A stretch of 23,656 bases of DNA. It comes from UBA2943 sp946534895. GTDB lineage: Bacteria > Bacillota > Clostridia > Christensenellales > Aristaeellaceae. This document shows positions 8,011 to 15,676 of this stretch, in pieces. Position numbers and translations under genes: made by a program. Under the pieces are notes generated by a model that was not told the origin of the DNA, made no database searches, and worked only from the letters and a program-made list of their open reading frames with translations. Numbering within the stretch: the first letter of the stretch is position 1; each line of letters opens with the position of its first letter. The stretch spans positions 1 through 23,656 of the forward strand of contig CAMNDE010000055.1 of the NCBI GenBank assembly GCA_946534895.1, in the 5' to 3' direction.

Positions 8011-8362
8011 TCGTGCCAGTCAGTTTCTGCCCTTTGCGTCCCTGCCGGGGTTTGATGAGTATCTGAGAAAAAAGCGTGCCCTGAAGGAAGAACGCAGAGC
8101 CCTGTCTGAGGATGATGCATCTGAGCTTTCCTTCCGCCTTGCCCAGGTGCGCCGGGGACAGATGATCACCGTCGTATACTATGACACGGACCACTACGCA
8201 TCCATGACCGGGATGGTGAGCCATATAGACACGGCGGAGGCGGAGCTTACCCTGGTCAAGACCAGAATCCCCTTTTCGGATCTTCTGTATCTCGGCGGTG
8301 AGGGTATTCAGGAAAAGCGGGAAATAAGCACAGGCCCTGCAGAAAAATCCGGAAATCTGTGA
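8003..8362 (+). CDS. YolD-like protein
   Basis: This 119-residue protein begins with RASQFLPFASLPGFDEYLRK, has a charged helix, and then a small beta domain (ITVVYYDTDHYASMTGMVSH). This is the pattern of the YolD-like family. These small proteins are commonly encoded beside Y-family polymerases in Bacillota and are thought to assist or control them; the biochemical role is unsettled. It overlaps the polymerase stop by 8 bp and has AGGAGG at 7992-7997, 5 nt before its ATG, so translation is coupled. Its stop codon (8360-8362) lies inside the hairpin of the transcription terminator. Confidence 0.85.
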   Translation: MSNRASQFLPFASLPGFDEYLRKKRALKEERRALSEDDASELSFRLAQVRRGQMITVVYYDTDHYASMTGMVSHIDTAEAELTLVKTRIPFSDLLYLGGEGIQEKREISTGPAEKSGNL

Positions 8363-8375
8363 TGTCCGGTTTTTT
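8349..8375 (+). terminator. Terminator overlapping the yolD-like stop codon
   Basis: CCGGA (8349-8353) pairs with TCCGG (8365-8369), and ATC pairs with GAT inside, around a TGT loop. Six T follow at 8370-8375. The TGA stop spans the loop and 3' arm, so a terminating ribosome would cover the hairpin. Confidence 0.75.
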
Positions 8376-8409
8376 CTCTGTCTGTACGACGTTTTCCCGG
8401 AAATATTCA

Positions 8410-8438
8410 TTTTCCTTCCGCTGCGGAACTGGTATAAT
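8410..8438 (+). promoter_or_regulatory. Extended -10 promoter of the GH28 operon
   Basis: TGGTATAAT at 8430-8438 is a perfect extended -10 box. The -35 (TTTTCC at 8410-8415, 17 bp away) is weak, as is usual for extended -10 promoters. Confidence 0.7.
8416..8428 (+). promoter_or_regulatory. Palindrome TTCCGC-T-GCGGAA between -35 and -10
   Basis: A perfect 6+1+6 palindrome fills the spacer of the GH28 promoter. A protein bound there would block RNA polymerase, so it is a candidate operator. The regulator is not identified. Confidence 0.5.
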
Positions 8439-8484
8439 CGTATTCGAACTCCAGAAAATCTTGTGAAAGACAGGGTGAACGTTC

Positions 8485-9825
8485 ATGAGTGTTTTTTCCA
8501 TCTGTGATTATGGCGCGCGGCCCGATGGCGTGAACTGCGCTTCTGCCATTCAGGCGGCCATTGATGCAGCCCATGCCCAGGGCGGCGGTCAGGTGCTGGT
8601 GCCCGCAGGCCGCTTTCTCTCGGGCAGCATACTTCTCAAGAGCCATGTCAACCTTCATCTGAGCAGCGGCGCCGTGCTCGTTTCCAGTCTCAATGAGGAC
8701 GATATACTGCCTTTCCCCTCCGGCGGCGAGGGCGATGCCGTGGACGGCTGGAACGGCGGCTTTTTCCTTGGCGCACGGGATGCCTGCGACATCACCATTT
8801 CCGGAAGCGGCGTCATTGACGGTCAGGGAAACCTTGTGTTTACGGACAGGAACGTGGATGCCGGCTTCCATGAATGCCCCAAGTCCGTGGCCAGCTTCCG
8901 TCCGCGGCTTACTTTGTTTGAGAATGTGGAAGACCTCACCATTCAGGATGTCACGCTGAAGGATGCGGCCTTCTGGACACTGCACATGGCCGGCTGCCGC
9001 CGTGTCATGATCTCAGGCATACGGATTCTGGGCGATGACCGCGGCGCCAACAATGACGGCATTGATCCCGACTGCTGTCAGGATGTGGTCATTCAGGGAT
9101 GCATCGTGTCCACTGGTGATGACGCCATTGTGGTCAAGGCCACCGGCCCCATGCATGCGCGCTACGGTGACAGCGAGAACATCACCATTTCCGGCTGTGT
9201 GCTCCATTCCCGTGACAGTGCGCTGAAGATCGGCACGGAAACCCATGGCAGCATCCGCAATATTGTCTTCTCCGACTGCGTCATCAAGGACTGCAGCCGC
9301 GCCGCCGGCATCTGGGTACGGGACGGCGGCACAGTGGAAAACATCCAGATTCATCACCTGACCGGCTGCACCAGACGCTGGGGCGATGCCTATGACCTGC
9401 CCGGTGATCCCGGCTGGTGGGGCAAGGGCGAACCCATTTTCGTCAGCTGCACGCCGAGAGCGGGAAAACAGAATTTCCCGGGTAAAATCCAACATCTCTC
9501 CATTGATCATGTGCGCCTCACCTGCGAGAGCAGTTTCTTCCTGGGCGGAGAAAAGGATTCCCCCATCGAAGATATCCGCGTGTCTGACGTACAGCTGGAG
9601 TTCCGGCATACCGGCACCCAGCCCGGCGGCCTGTTTGATGAGCAGCCCTCTGCCCGTCACAAGTATCCGCACTCCATTCCGGCCCTGTATGCCCGCAGCG
9701 TCCATGGCCTGCGCATCCGTGACATGTCCGCGGCCTTTTTCGGGGAGCATGAAGCCTGGGACGGAACGCTTGAGGAACTGGAAGACTGCCTGGATGTGCA
9801 TATCCGCTGGGAGGATGAAGCATGA
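8485..9825 (+). CDS. Glycoside hydrolase family 28-type (polygalacturonase-like) enzyme
   Basis: This is a 446-residue right-handed beta-helix protein. The N-terminus (DYGARPDGVNCASAIQAAID, then GGGQVLVPAGRFLSGSILLK) is diagnostic of GH28 and related pectin-acting helices. Catalytic motif I is N189-N190-D191-G192 and motif II is G-D212-D213, so the acidic residues are kept. The usual GHG motif is replaced by RDSALKIG, and the usual RIK motif by WVRDGG. It may therefore act on a substrate other than homogalacturonan, for example rhamnogalacturonan or an unsaturated product. No signal peptide is present, so it is probably cytoplasmic and works on imported oligomers. AGGGTGA at 8472-8478 lies 6 nt before ATG. 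The stop overlaps the next gene's start by 4 bp. Confidence 0.88.
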   Translation: MSVFSICDYGARPDGVNCASAIQAAIDAAHAQGGGQVLVPAGRFLSGSILLKSHVNLHLSSGAVLVSSLNEDDILPFPSGGEGDAVDGWNGGFFLGARDACDITISGSGVIDGQGNLVFTDRNVDAGFHECPKSVASFRPRLTLFENVEDLTIQDVTLKDAAFWTLHMAGCRRVMISGIRILGDDRGANNDGIDPDCCQDVVIQGCIVSTGDDAIVVKATGPMHARYGDSENITISGCVLHSRDSALKIGTETHGSIRNIVFSDCVIKDCSRAAGIWVRDGGTVENIQIHHLTGCTRRWGDAYDLPGDPGWWGKGEPIFVSCTPRAGKQNFPGKIQHLSIDHVRLTCESSFFLGGEKDSPIEDIRVSDVQLEFRHTGTQPGGLFDEQPSARHKYPHSIPALYARSVHGLRIRDMSAAFFGEHEAWDGTLEELEDCLDVHIRWEDEA

Positions 9826-10478
9826 GCGTAAAGCGTCTGGAATTCCGCGCACGTCTGAAAAGCCTCTGCCCTGATATTGACGAAAAAGTGCTTCAGCTGG
9901 CAAAAGAGCAGGTCTCGGCTGCCATTGCACGGAAGGATATCATGACCCTGGGCCTGTATCAGTGGGGCCGGCAGCTCTTCCTGTATGTGGAAGCCCTGAC
10001 AGACCAGGGCATGGATCCGGAAACGGTCCTGCCCGCCCTGAGTCCCCTTCTCTCCAGTTATCCGCACGGCGAGGAGGACCGGCTCTGGGCCTACATGTAT
10101 CCCATTTTCTATCACGCCATTCCGGATACGGAAAGCAGCTGGCAGCGTGCAAAGCCTGAACGCCGCGTGGGCCGGATTGCCCTTCTGCGGCATGACCGTC
10201 TGTTTGACTATGTCATGCATCACCGGGCGCTGGTCAACGAAGGCGCGCTTCAGGGCGACAGATACCAGTTCATTTCCCTGCATGAAGACATGCTGTTCTC
10301 CTATTTTGAGGAGCCCCGCACCTATGTGAACCTGAAGAATGATCCCTCTGTCCGCTCCACCTGCATTGACGCCTGGACGGCCGCGGTTCCGGAGGCACAT
10401 TTTCAGCCGCTTCCCGGATGCGGCGGACAGAACTTCCTGATTCTTCCCGAACTCATCTGCATGGGCAGCAACGACTGA
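9822..10478 (+). CDS. Hypothetical protein, possibly two tandem mutarotase-like (dimeric alpha-beta barrel) domains
   Basis: I do not recognise this 218-residue soluble protein outright. Its C-terminal half (about 125-215) resembles L-rhamnose mutarotase in layout. A Tyr-x3-His element (DYVMHHRALVNEG) is followed by a beta hairpin (RYQFISLHEDMLFSYFEE), a helix with Trp (SVRSTCIDAWTAAVP) and a terminal strand. The N-terminal half shows the same order: a helix, then TLGLYQWGRQLFLYVEAL, then a Trp-containing helix (RLWAYMYPIFYHAIP). This suggests an internal duplication. The ATGA overlap with the GH28 gene implies translational coupling and a shared pathway, such as epimerising a sugar released by the glycosidase. 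The match is by eye and weak in identity, so the function is inference; an unrelated alpha-beta protein is possible. Confidence 0.5.
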   Translation: MSVKRLEFRARLKSLCPDIDEKVLQLAKEQVSAAIARKDIMTLGLYQWGRQLFLYVEALTDQGMDPETVLPALSPLLSSYPHGEEDRLWAYMYPIFYHAIPDTESSWQRAKPERRVGRIALLRHDRLFDYVMHHRALVNEGALQGDRYQFISLHEDMLFSYFEEPRTYVNLKNDPSVRSTCIDAWTAAVPEAHFQPLPGCGGQNFLILPELICMGSND

Positions 10479-10492
10479 ATGTCCTTAAGAAA

Positions 10493-10527
10493 ACGGAACC
10501 CGACATCTTGTCCGGCTCCGTTTTTTT
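10493..10527. terminator. Bidirectional terminator between the GH28 operon and the WG-repeat gene
   Basis: ACGGA (10493-10497) pairs with TCCGT (10517-10521). Inside it CC/GG and GACA/TGTC continue the stem around TCT. Seven T follow on the plus strand. Read on the minus strand, the stem is followed by TTTTCTT, so it can also end the WG-repeat transcript. Confidence 0.8.
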
Positions 10528-10555
10528 GATCTATATGGATAAGTTTTTCGGGGGC

Positions 10556-12199
10556 TTACAGAATCACGTTTCCATCCCGGTCCAGGATCGCCCAGCCGCG
10601 CTGGTCGCGCACGCTGGCATACCCGTCAACGAAGGAGACCACCTGCTGGAACTGATTGGGGATCACCAGACTGCCTTCCATGTCCACATATCCCCACAGT
10701 CCGTCCTTGAGCACTGCGGCCAGGCCTTCCGAGAAGGCATAGCAGGCATCCCACTGAGGTGCGATGACCACATCGCCCCCGGCATTCAGAAAACCGCGCT
10801 TGCCGCCGCTTTCCATCACGGCCAGGCCCTCCGAGAAGGGCGCCATGAATTCATACTTCATTTCAATGACTTCCCAGCCATTGCGGTCAATGCATCCGAA
10901 CCGTCCGCCGCGTGCCACGACGCACATGCCTTCCCGGAACCCGCTCACATACTCATACACAGGTTCCACGGCCACCCGTCCGCTCGCGTCCACAAACCCG
11001 TAGCGGTTGTTGATCAGCACGCCTCCCATGCCTTCACTGAACTCCAGCGCCATGTCCCAGTCCAGCGTGCCGACTACCTGGCCGTCGCGGTTGATGTATC
11101 CCCATTTCCGGTCGCGCATCACCGCGCACAGCCCGTCATGGAAGCGCCCTGTCTTTTCCCAGGCAGGTGCGATCACAGTCTCGCCTTCCTCATTGACAAA
11201 CCCGTACAGGCTGCCCTCCTGACGCGGGGCCAGGCCTTCCGAGAAAATGAGATCCTGGCGCCAGGCTTCCTCTTCCAGTTCGTTGCCGTTCACATCCAGA
11301 CAGATGGTGCGTCCGCGCTTGACCACCTGTGCCCGACCGTCCTCGAATTCTCCGGCTTCATCCCATACACACGGGATCGCCATGCGCCCGGTAAGATCCA
11401 CGTAGCCGTAGCGTCCTTTTTCCTCCACCGGCGCAAGTCCTTCCCGGAACACGCCGGTAACCCGGTACGGGATGTCCAGCGCCGTCTTGGTCTGAACACT
11501 GAGAAGTCCGCGGTGATTTCCCTTTTCATCCTGGAAGGCAAACATGCCCTGTCCCAGGGAAATCACTTCCTTTGCCTGCTGGAAGGGGCCGGCTTTTTCC
11601 CGGCGTCCGGTCACAGCCCGGGGCGGTGTTTTTTCCGGGGTCTTGCCCTTCGACAGCGCCTTGCGGCTGCTTTCCGTATCCTGCTCGGAAAAGTCTGTAC
11701 GGTTCGCGCGCTCTCCGCGCCCGCCCTGATTCGGGTTCCGGTGCGGAGAACGCTTCTTTTCATCCTCACGCGCACCAGTCTTTTCCCGGGGCTTTCTCGA
11801 TCCGTGTGCTGACGGATTTTCCTGTCTTGCCTTCATGCGGTCCGCGCTGTCGCGGGACGGATTTTCCGGCCGATCCTTCCGGGCACTTTCTTCCCGGGAC
11901 GCCGCCGGCCGCACTTCCCTTGTACTTTCCGCGCGCGGTGCGCCTTCGCTTTTCTGCCTTCTGGGATTGCTTCTTCTCACAGGGGAAGGCATGGAAGCAT
12001 TCTCCTTCTTCTCCTGTGTCTGTTCCGTGTGTTTTGCGGCGTCAGGACGTGCAGAAGGCTTTCTTCCGCTTCGGCCCTGCTGAGGCCGGGGTTTTCTGTG
12101 TTCCGTCTTTTCCGTTTTACCTGCCGCAGGCGCTCCTTCCCCGGGAATGGACAGCAGAGCCAGTGGAAAAAGCGCATAGCGCAGTATCTTTGAACCCAC
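10556..12199 (-). CDS. Exported WG-repeat (KWG) protein with long charged linker
   Basis: This 547-residue protein has three parts. First is a hydrophobic leader (KILRYALFPLALLSIPG, ending near GAPA) that looks like a short signal peptide. Next is a linker of about 175 residues, low in complexity and rich in Arg, Lys, Glu, Ser and Pro. Last are about ten WG-type repeats of exactly 34 residues with the pattern F-x-E/D-G-L-A ... W/Y/F-G-Y/F-V/I-D/N ... G ... V-I. Such repeats form beta-propeller-like or solenoid binding surfaces; a fixed molecular function is not known. GTG 12199 is chosen: GGAGGAGG sits about 8 nt upstream and the signal peptide then begins at once, whereas the in-frame ATG at 12253 has no ribosome-binding site and would hide the signal. 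The repeats are well preserved except the second (no WG core) and the last. Confidence 0.85.
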   Translation of the reverse strand: MGSKILRYALFPLALLSIPGEGAPAAGKTEKTEHRKPRPQQGRSGRKPSARPDAAKHTEQTQEKKENASMPSPVRRSNPRRQKSEGAPRAESTREVRPAASREESARKDRPENPSRDSADRMKARQENPSAHGSRKPREKTGAREDEKKRSPHRNPNQGGRGERANRTDFSEQDTESSRKALSKGKTPEKTPPRAVTGRREKAGPFQQAKEVISLGQGMFAFQDEKGNHRGLLSVQTKTALDIPYRVTGVFREGLAPVEEKGRYGYVDLTGRMAIPCVWDEAGEFEDGRAQVVKRGRTICLDVNGNELEEEAWRQDLIFSEGLAPRQEGSLYGFVNEEGETVIAPAWEKTGRFHDGLCAVMRDRKWGYINRDGQVVGTLDWDMALEFSEGMGGVLINNRYGFVDASGRVAVEPVYEYVSGFREGMCVVARGGRFGCIDRNGWEVIEMKYEFMAPFSEGLAVMESGGKRGFLNAGGDVVIAPQWDACYAFSEGLAAVLKDGLWGYVDMEGSLVIPNQFQQVVSFVDGYASVRDQRGWAILDRDGNVIL

Positions 12200-12256
12200 G
12201 AAAATATCCTCCTCCAAGACATGCTTGAAAAACGCACGAGAAAAATGCGCCATGAC

Positions 12257-12285
12257 ATATTACCACAGGATTCCCTGCTTGTCAC
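12257..12285 (-). promoter_or_regulatory. Promoter of the WG-repeat gene
   Basis: On the minus strand, GTGACA (12280-12285) and TAATAT (12257-12262) are 17 bp apart. A TG one base before the -10 gives an extended box. The leader to GTG 12199 is about 50 nt. Confidence 0.65.
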
Positions 12286-12319
12286 GTTTCACGGGCAAAA
12301 GCGCCTGAAAGCGCCAGAG

Positions 12320-12342
12320 AAAAACCGGCCGATATGGCCGGT
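12320..12342 (-). terminator. Terminator of the second MATE gene
   Basis: On the minus strand ACCGGCC and GGCCGGT form a perfect 7-bp stem around a 5-nt loop. TTTTT follows, corresponding to the A run at 12320-12324 on the plus strand. Confidence 0.85.
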
Positions 12343-12350
12343 ATATGCTT

Positions 12351-13679
12351 TTACATGGACACGCTCTTCAGACCCCGCTTCCAGAACAGCAGCGCCAGGG
12401 GCACGCAGATCATCTCGGCCATGACAAACGCAAGCCAGATCAGGTTCAGCTGCCCTGAGCCTTTCAAAACCCATGCAAGTGCCACCGGCAGCACCGCCTG
12501 ACGTGCCATGGTCAGCACCATGCTCGGTCCGGGCCTGGACAGCCCCTGCAGCGCGGATGCGCTCACCAGACTGGGAATGCTGATGAGCCAGGACAGAGCC
12601 AGAAGCCGCACGGCTGGAAGTCCGATGCCCATCATGTGCTCCGATGCGTGGAACAGCTGCATCACAAGCCCCGGGAAACACTCGAGCATGAAAAGGAACG
12701 GCGCATAGAACACAAAGGAATAGATCAGCGCCCAGCGCACGGCTTCCCGGATGCGCTCCGGCCTGTGCGCGCCATAGTTGTATGCCACAATGGGAATCAG
12801 GCCGTTGTCGATGCCGTGCACGCCTACCGTGCACAGGCCCATCATCCTAGCGCATACGCCGTATACGGCCACCGCTGTGGAGGAAAACACAAGCAGGATC
12901 GAGTTCATGACCACGGTCACAAAGGATGTGAGCACCTGCACCAGCGTAGAGGGAATCCCCACCCGCAGTATGGTGCGCACGCTCTTCCAGTCCGGCCGCA
13001 GCGTAAAGGCAAAGGGAATCTCCCGGTTCCACCGGCGGTTGATATAGATGCCCGCAAACAGCCCCATGAACTGTCCGATCACCGTGGCAATGGCCGCGCC
13101 TTTTGTGCCCATCCGGAACACAAAGATGAAGACAGGGTCCAGAATCAGGTTGGTCAGGGAAGCCGCTGACAGCGTATAGAGAAACAGATGGGACTTGCCG
13201 CTGGCAATCACGAACCGGTCAAAGACCCACTGGCCCATCTGTCCCAGGGAGAACAGCATGCAGATGCTCAGGTAATCCCGTCCATAGGCTGCAATCACCT
13301 CATTGCCGCCGCTCTGCCAGTCAAAGTACCAGCGGATGCCCAGAAGACAGGCAATGCAGATCAGCACCCACGCGCACAGCGCCAGGAAAATGGCCGCACT
13401 GGCCGTTTTTCTGACCTCTTCCGGCTTCTTCTCCCCGAGCGCCCGGCTGATGGCCGCATTCAGGCCCACCGCGTTTCCAAGCCCCAGGGCTGAAACCAGC
13501 ACCTGTACGGGTGCCGCCAGAGACAGCGCGGTGAGTGCGTCTTCCGCCACCCTGGACACAAACACCGAGTCCACAAAATTGTACAGGGAATTGATCAGAA
13601 GGCTAAGCATCAGCGGCAGGCCGGTCTTCAGCACCAGACGGCTGACTTTTTCCGTGCCCATGCTGTTTTCCTTTTCCAT
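12351..13679 (-). CDS. MATE family efflux transporter (second copy)
   Basis: This is a 442-residue twelve-helix MATE transporter. It begins with a short soluble segment, then TGLPLMLSLLINSLYNFVDS, VFVSRVAEDALTALSLAAPV and later NAAISRALGEKK, all typical of the DinF/NorM-like bacterial branch. The second half starts near residue 230 with GIPSTLVQVLTSFVTVVMNS. Members export cationic drugs or metabolites by ion antiport. ATG 13679 has GGAGAGGAAAG upstream; ATG 13661 is a weaker alternative. It has its own promoter and terminator, so it is a single-gene unit. It differs from the MATE at 2774-4186 in sequence and length, so a recent duplication is unlikely. The substrate is unknown. Confidence 0.88.
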   Translation of the reverse strand: MEKENSMGTEKVSRLVLKTGLPLMLSLLINSLYNFVDSVFVSRVAEDALTALSLAAPVQVLVSALGLGNAVGLNAAISRALGEKKPEEVRKTASAAIFLALCAWVLICIACLLGIRWYFDWQSGGNEVIAAYGRDYLSICMLFSLGQMGQWVFDRFVIASGKSHLFLYTLSAASLTNLILDPVFIFVFRMGTKGAAIATVIGQFMGLFAGIYINRRWNREIPFAFTLRPDWKSVRTILRVGIPSTLVQVLTSFVTVVMNSILLVFSSTAVAVYGVCARMMGLCTVGVHGIDNGLIPIVAYNYGAHRPERIREAVRWALIYSFVFYAPFLFMLECFPGLVMQLFHASEHMMGIGLPAVRLLALSWLISIPSLVSASALQGLSRPGPSMVLTMARQAVLPVALAWVLKGSGQLNLIWLAFVMAEMICVPLALLFWKRGLKSVSM

Positions 13680-13720
13680 GGCTTTTCTTTCCTCTCCGCA
13701 GGCGAAATGTCTGCATGCAT

Positions 13721-13749
13721 ACCATAACAGGTTGAGACTGATATGTCCA
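13721..13749 (-). promoter_or_regulatory. Promoter of the second MATE gene
   Basis: On the minus strand TGGACA (13744-13749) and TATGGT (13721-13726) are spaced 17 bp apart. TG lies one base upstream of the -10 box. The leader is only about 35 nt. Confidence 0.65.
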
Positions 13750-13775
13750 ATGGCTTTTTTCTATGCCCTGTTATG
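13723..13775 (-). repeat. Paired 9-bp inverted repeats flanking the MATE promoter
   Basis: CATAACAGG at 13723-13731 and its exact reverse complement CCTGTTATG at 13767-13775 are 44 bp apart centre to centre, about four helical turns. The first overlaps the -10 box. They may be two half-sites of one regulator. Confidence 0.45.
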
Positions 13776-13799
13776 CCTGAAACGCATGAGTCAATCTAT

Positions 13800-13856
13800 G
13801 AAAAACGGCCCTGCATTCAGCATTTATCAATGCGGAGACAGAGCCGTTGGTTTCTG
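13800..13856 (-). terminator. Terminator of the ABC exporter operon
   Basis: On the minus strand ACGGC and CTG pair with CAG and GCCGT, and GCATT pairs with AATGC at the tip. TTTTTC follows (A run at 13800-13804 on the plus strand). It lies 20 nt after the second exporter gene. Confidence 0.75.
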
Positions 13857-13875
13857 GATTCCAGGGGAAAACCGC

Positions 13876-15675
13876 TTACGCGGCTTCCTCCTGTGCCTGA
13901 GCTGTATAGAGCTGATAATAGAGTCCGCGCTTTTTCATAAGCTCCTCATGGCTGCCCATTTCTGCGATGCCCTTGTTGCTGATGTACAGAATCCGGTCGC
14001 AGTTCTTGATGGTGGACAGGCGATGGGCCACGATAAAGCTGGTCCGGTTCTTGAGCATCTCCTGAATGCCCTCCTGCAGCAGGCGTTCGGTCTGCGTATC
14101 AATGGAGGACGTGGCTTCATCCAGGATCAGCACAGCGGGATCTGACAGCAGCGTTCTGGCAAAGGCCACCAGCTGACGCTCGCCCTGGGAGAGGTTTCCG
14201 CCGCGCTCGCGCACTTCCGTCTGGTATCCGGAACTCATCTTCCGGATGAAATCATCCGCATGCACGCGTTTGGCAGCTTCCTGGACTTCCCGGTCCGTGG
14301 CGTTCAGACGTCCGTAGCGGATATTGTCCATGAGCGTGCCGGAGAACAGGAAGCTGTCCTGCATCATGATGCCCAGCTGCGTGCGCAGACTGTTCAGCGT
14401 GACTTCGCTGATATCATATTTCTTTCCATCCTTGGCGTGCAGATAGATGTGTCCGCTGTTCAGGTTATAGAACCGGCACAGAAGATTGATGATCGTGCTC
14501 TTGCCGGCGCCTGTGGGGCCTACCAGCGCAATGCTCTCGCCCGCGCGTACATGCAGGTTCAGATGCTCCAGTACGTTCTGGCCTTCCTCATAGGAGAAGG
14601 TCACGTCCTCGAACTCCACTTCCCCGTCAATTTCCGGCAGGGATTCCGCGCCCGGCTTGTCATCCACCACCACGGGCTCGTCCATGGTTTCGAAGATACG
14701 CTCCAGATAGGCAATATTGTTCACAAAGGAATTGTAGATATTGGCAAGGTTCGTGATGGGCTGCCAGAACCGGCTCACATACTGGCCCATGGCCAGGATC
14801 ACGCCGAAGGAAACCATCTTTCCGCCGCCCATCCAGTAGACACCGGCGATATAGAGTACCGTCAGCACGATCTGCGTCATGATTTCGCTGGACAGCCATA
14901 CTGTGTTGCTGATATAGACTGCCTTGAGCCATGCCGTGCGGCACGCGCTCGCCAGCCGCTTCATGATGCCGATGTTCACTTCCTGTCGGTCAAACAGCTG
15001 GCTGACGCGCACACCGTCAATGGACTCGGCAAGGTAAGCGTTGTAATTGCTGTTCTTGTTGCTCTGGTTCTGCCAGGCCTTGCGCTGTCTGGGCTTGATG
15101 AGAATGATGATGCCGATGAAAATAGGCAGTCCGGCCACAATCACGGTGGCCAGGGTGGCATTGGTGGAATACATGAACACCACAATGAAGACCAGGTTGA
15201 TGATCTCCAGGATCATGTTGATAATGCCGTTGGAAAGAATATCCGATACCGAGTTCACGTAATTGATCACGCGCACCAGAATCTTTCCGGCGGGACGGCT
15301 GTCATAGTAGCTGAAGGGCAGCTTCTGGAGATGCGCAAACAGATCACTGCGGATATCATAGATAATGCGCTGGCTCACGTGCGCCATCATGCGCGAACGG
15401 ATGGTGGTGAACACAATGCTCAGAAGGATCAGGCCCACGAACAGCATGGCCATTTTGCCGATCATGGGCACATCGCCTGCGGGCACGGCTTCATCCAGTA
15501 CCCATTGTGTGATCTTGGGAATGTACAGGGTTGCCATGCTGGCCAGGGCGCTCATCAGAAGGGCCAGGATCATTTTGCCCTTGTGCCGCCCGATATAGAC
15601 GCCGGCGCGCTTCAGGTGTTTCCATTGGAAGGGGGTTTCCAGCTTTTCATCCACGTCAAACTTGTTTCTTGCCAT
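13876..15675 (-). CDS. ABC exporter half-transporter, subunit with the catalytic ATP site
   Basis: This 599-residue protein has a six-helix exporter membrane domain (about 30-330) fused to an ATPase domain. Walker A is GPTGAGKST with K392, Walker B is AVLILDEATSS with catalytic E520, and the switch His is H551 (IVAHRLSTI). The signature is LSQGE rather than LSGGQ. This is the pattern of the consensus-site half of heterodimeric multidrug or lipid exporters: its signature faces the degenerate site of its partner. ATG 15675 follows the partner's stop after one nucleotide, with AGGAGG 9 nt upstream inside the partner gene, so the two are co-translated. The membrane domain begins GRHKGKMILALLMSALASMA. 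The substrate is unknown; the divergent AraC-type regulator may control it. Confidence 0.92.
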   Translation of the reverse strand: MARNKFDVDEKLETPFQWKHLKRAGVYIGRHKGKMILALLMSALASMATLYIPKITQWVLDEAVPAGDVPMIGKMAMLFVGLILLSIVFTTIRSRMMAHVSQRIIYDIRSDLFAHLQKLPFSYYDSRPAGKILVRVINYVNSVSDILSNGIINMILEIINLVFIVVFMYSTNATLATVIVAGLPIFIGIIILIKPRQRKAWQNQSNKNSNYNAYLAESIDGVRVSQLFDRQEVNIGIMKRLASACRTAWLKAVYISNTVWLSSEIMTQIVLTVLYIAGVYWMGGGKMVSFGVILAMGQYVSRFWQPITNLANIYNSFVNNIAYLERIFETMDEPVVVDDKPGAESLPEIDGEVEFEDVTFSYEEGQNVLEHLNLHVRAGESIALVGPTGAGKSTIINLLCRFYNLNSGHIYLHAKDGKKYDISEVTLNSLRTQLGIMMQDSFLFSGTLMDNIRYGRLNATDREVQEAAKRVHADDFIRKMSSGYQTEVRERGGNLSQGERQLVAFARTLLSDPAVLILDEATSSIDTQTERLLQEGIQEMLKNRTSFIVAHRLSTIKNCDRILYISNKGIAEMGSHEELMKKRGLYYQLYTAQAQEEAA

Positions 15676-15676
15676 C

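Noticed and set aside
8476..8485. TGAACGTTCA palindrome before the GH28 start, as a LexA-like box
   Set aside because: The Bacillota LexA box needs four bases between the GAAC and GTTC halves; here they are adjacent, downstream of the promoter.
10418..11812. A 464-residue frame opposite the WG-repeat gene
   Set aside because: Its apparent periodicity mirrors the 34-residue repeats on the other strand; no ribosome-binding site.
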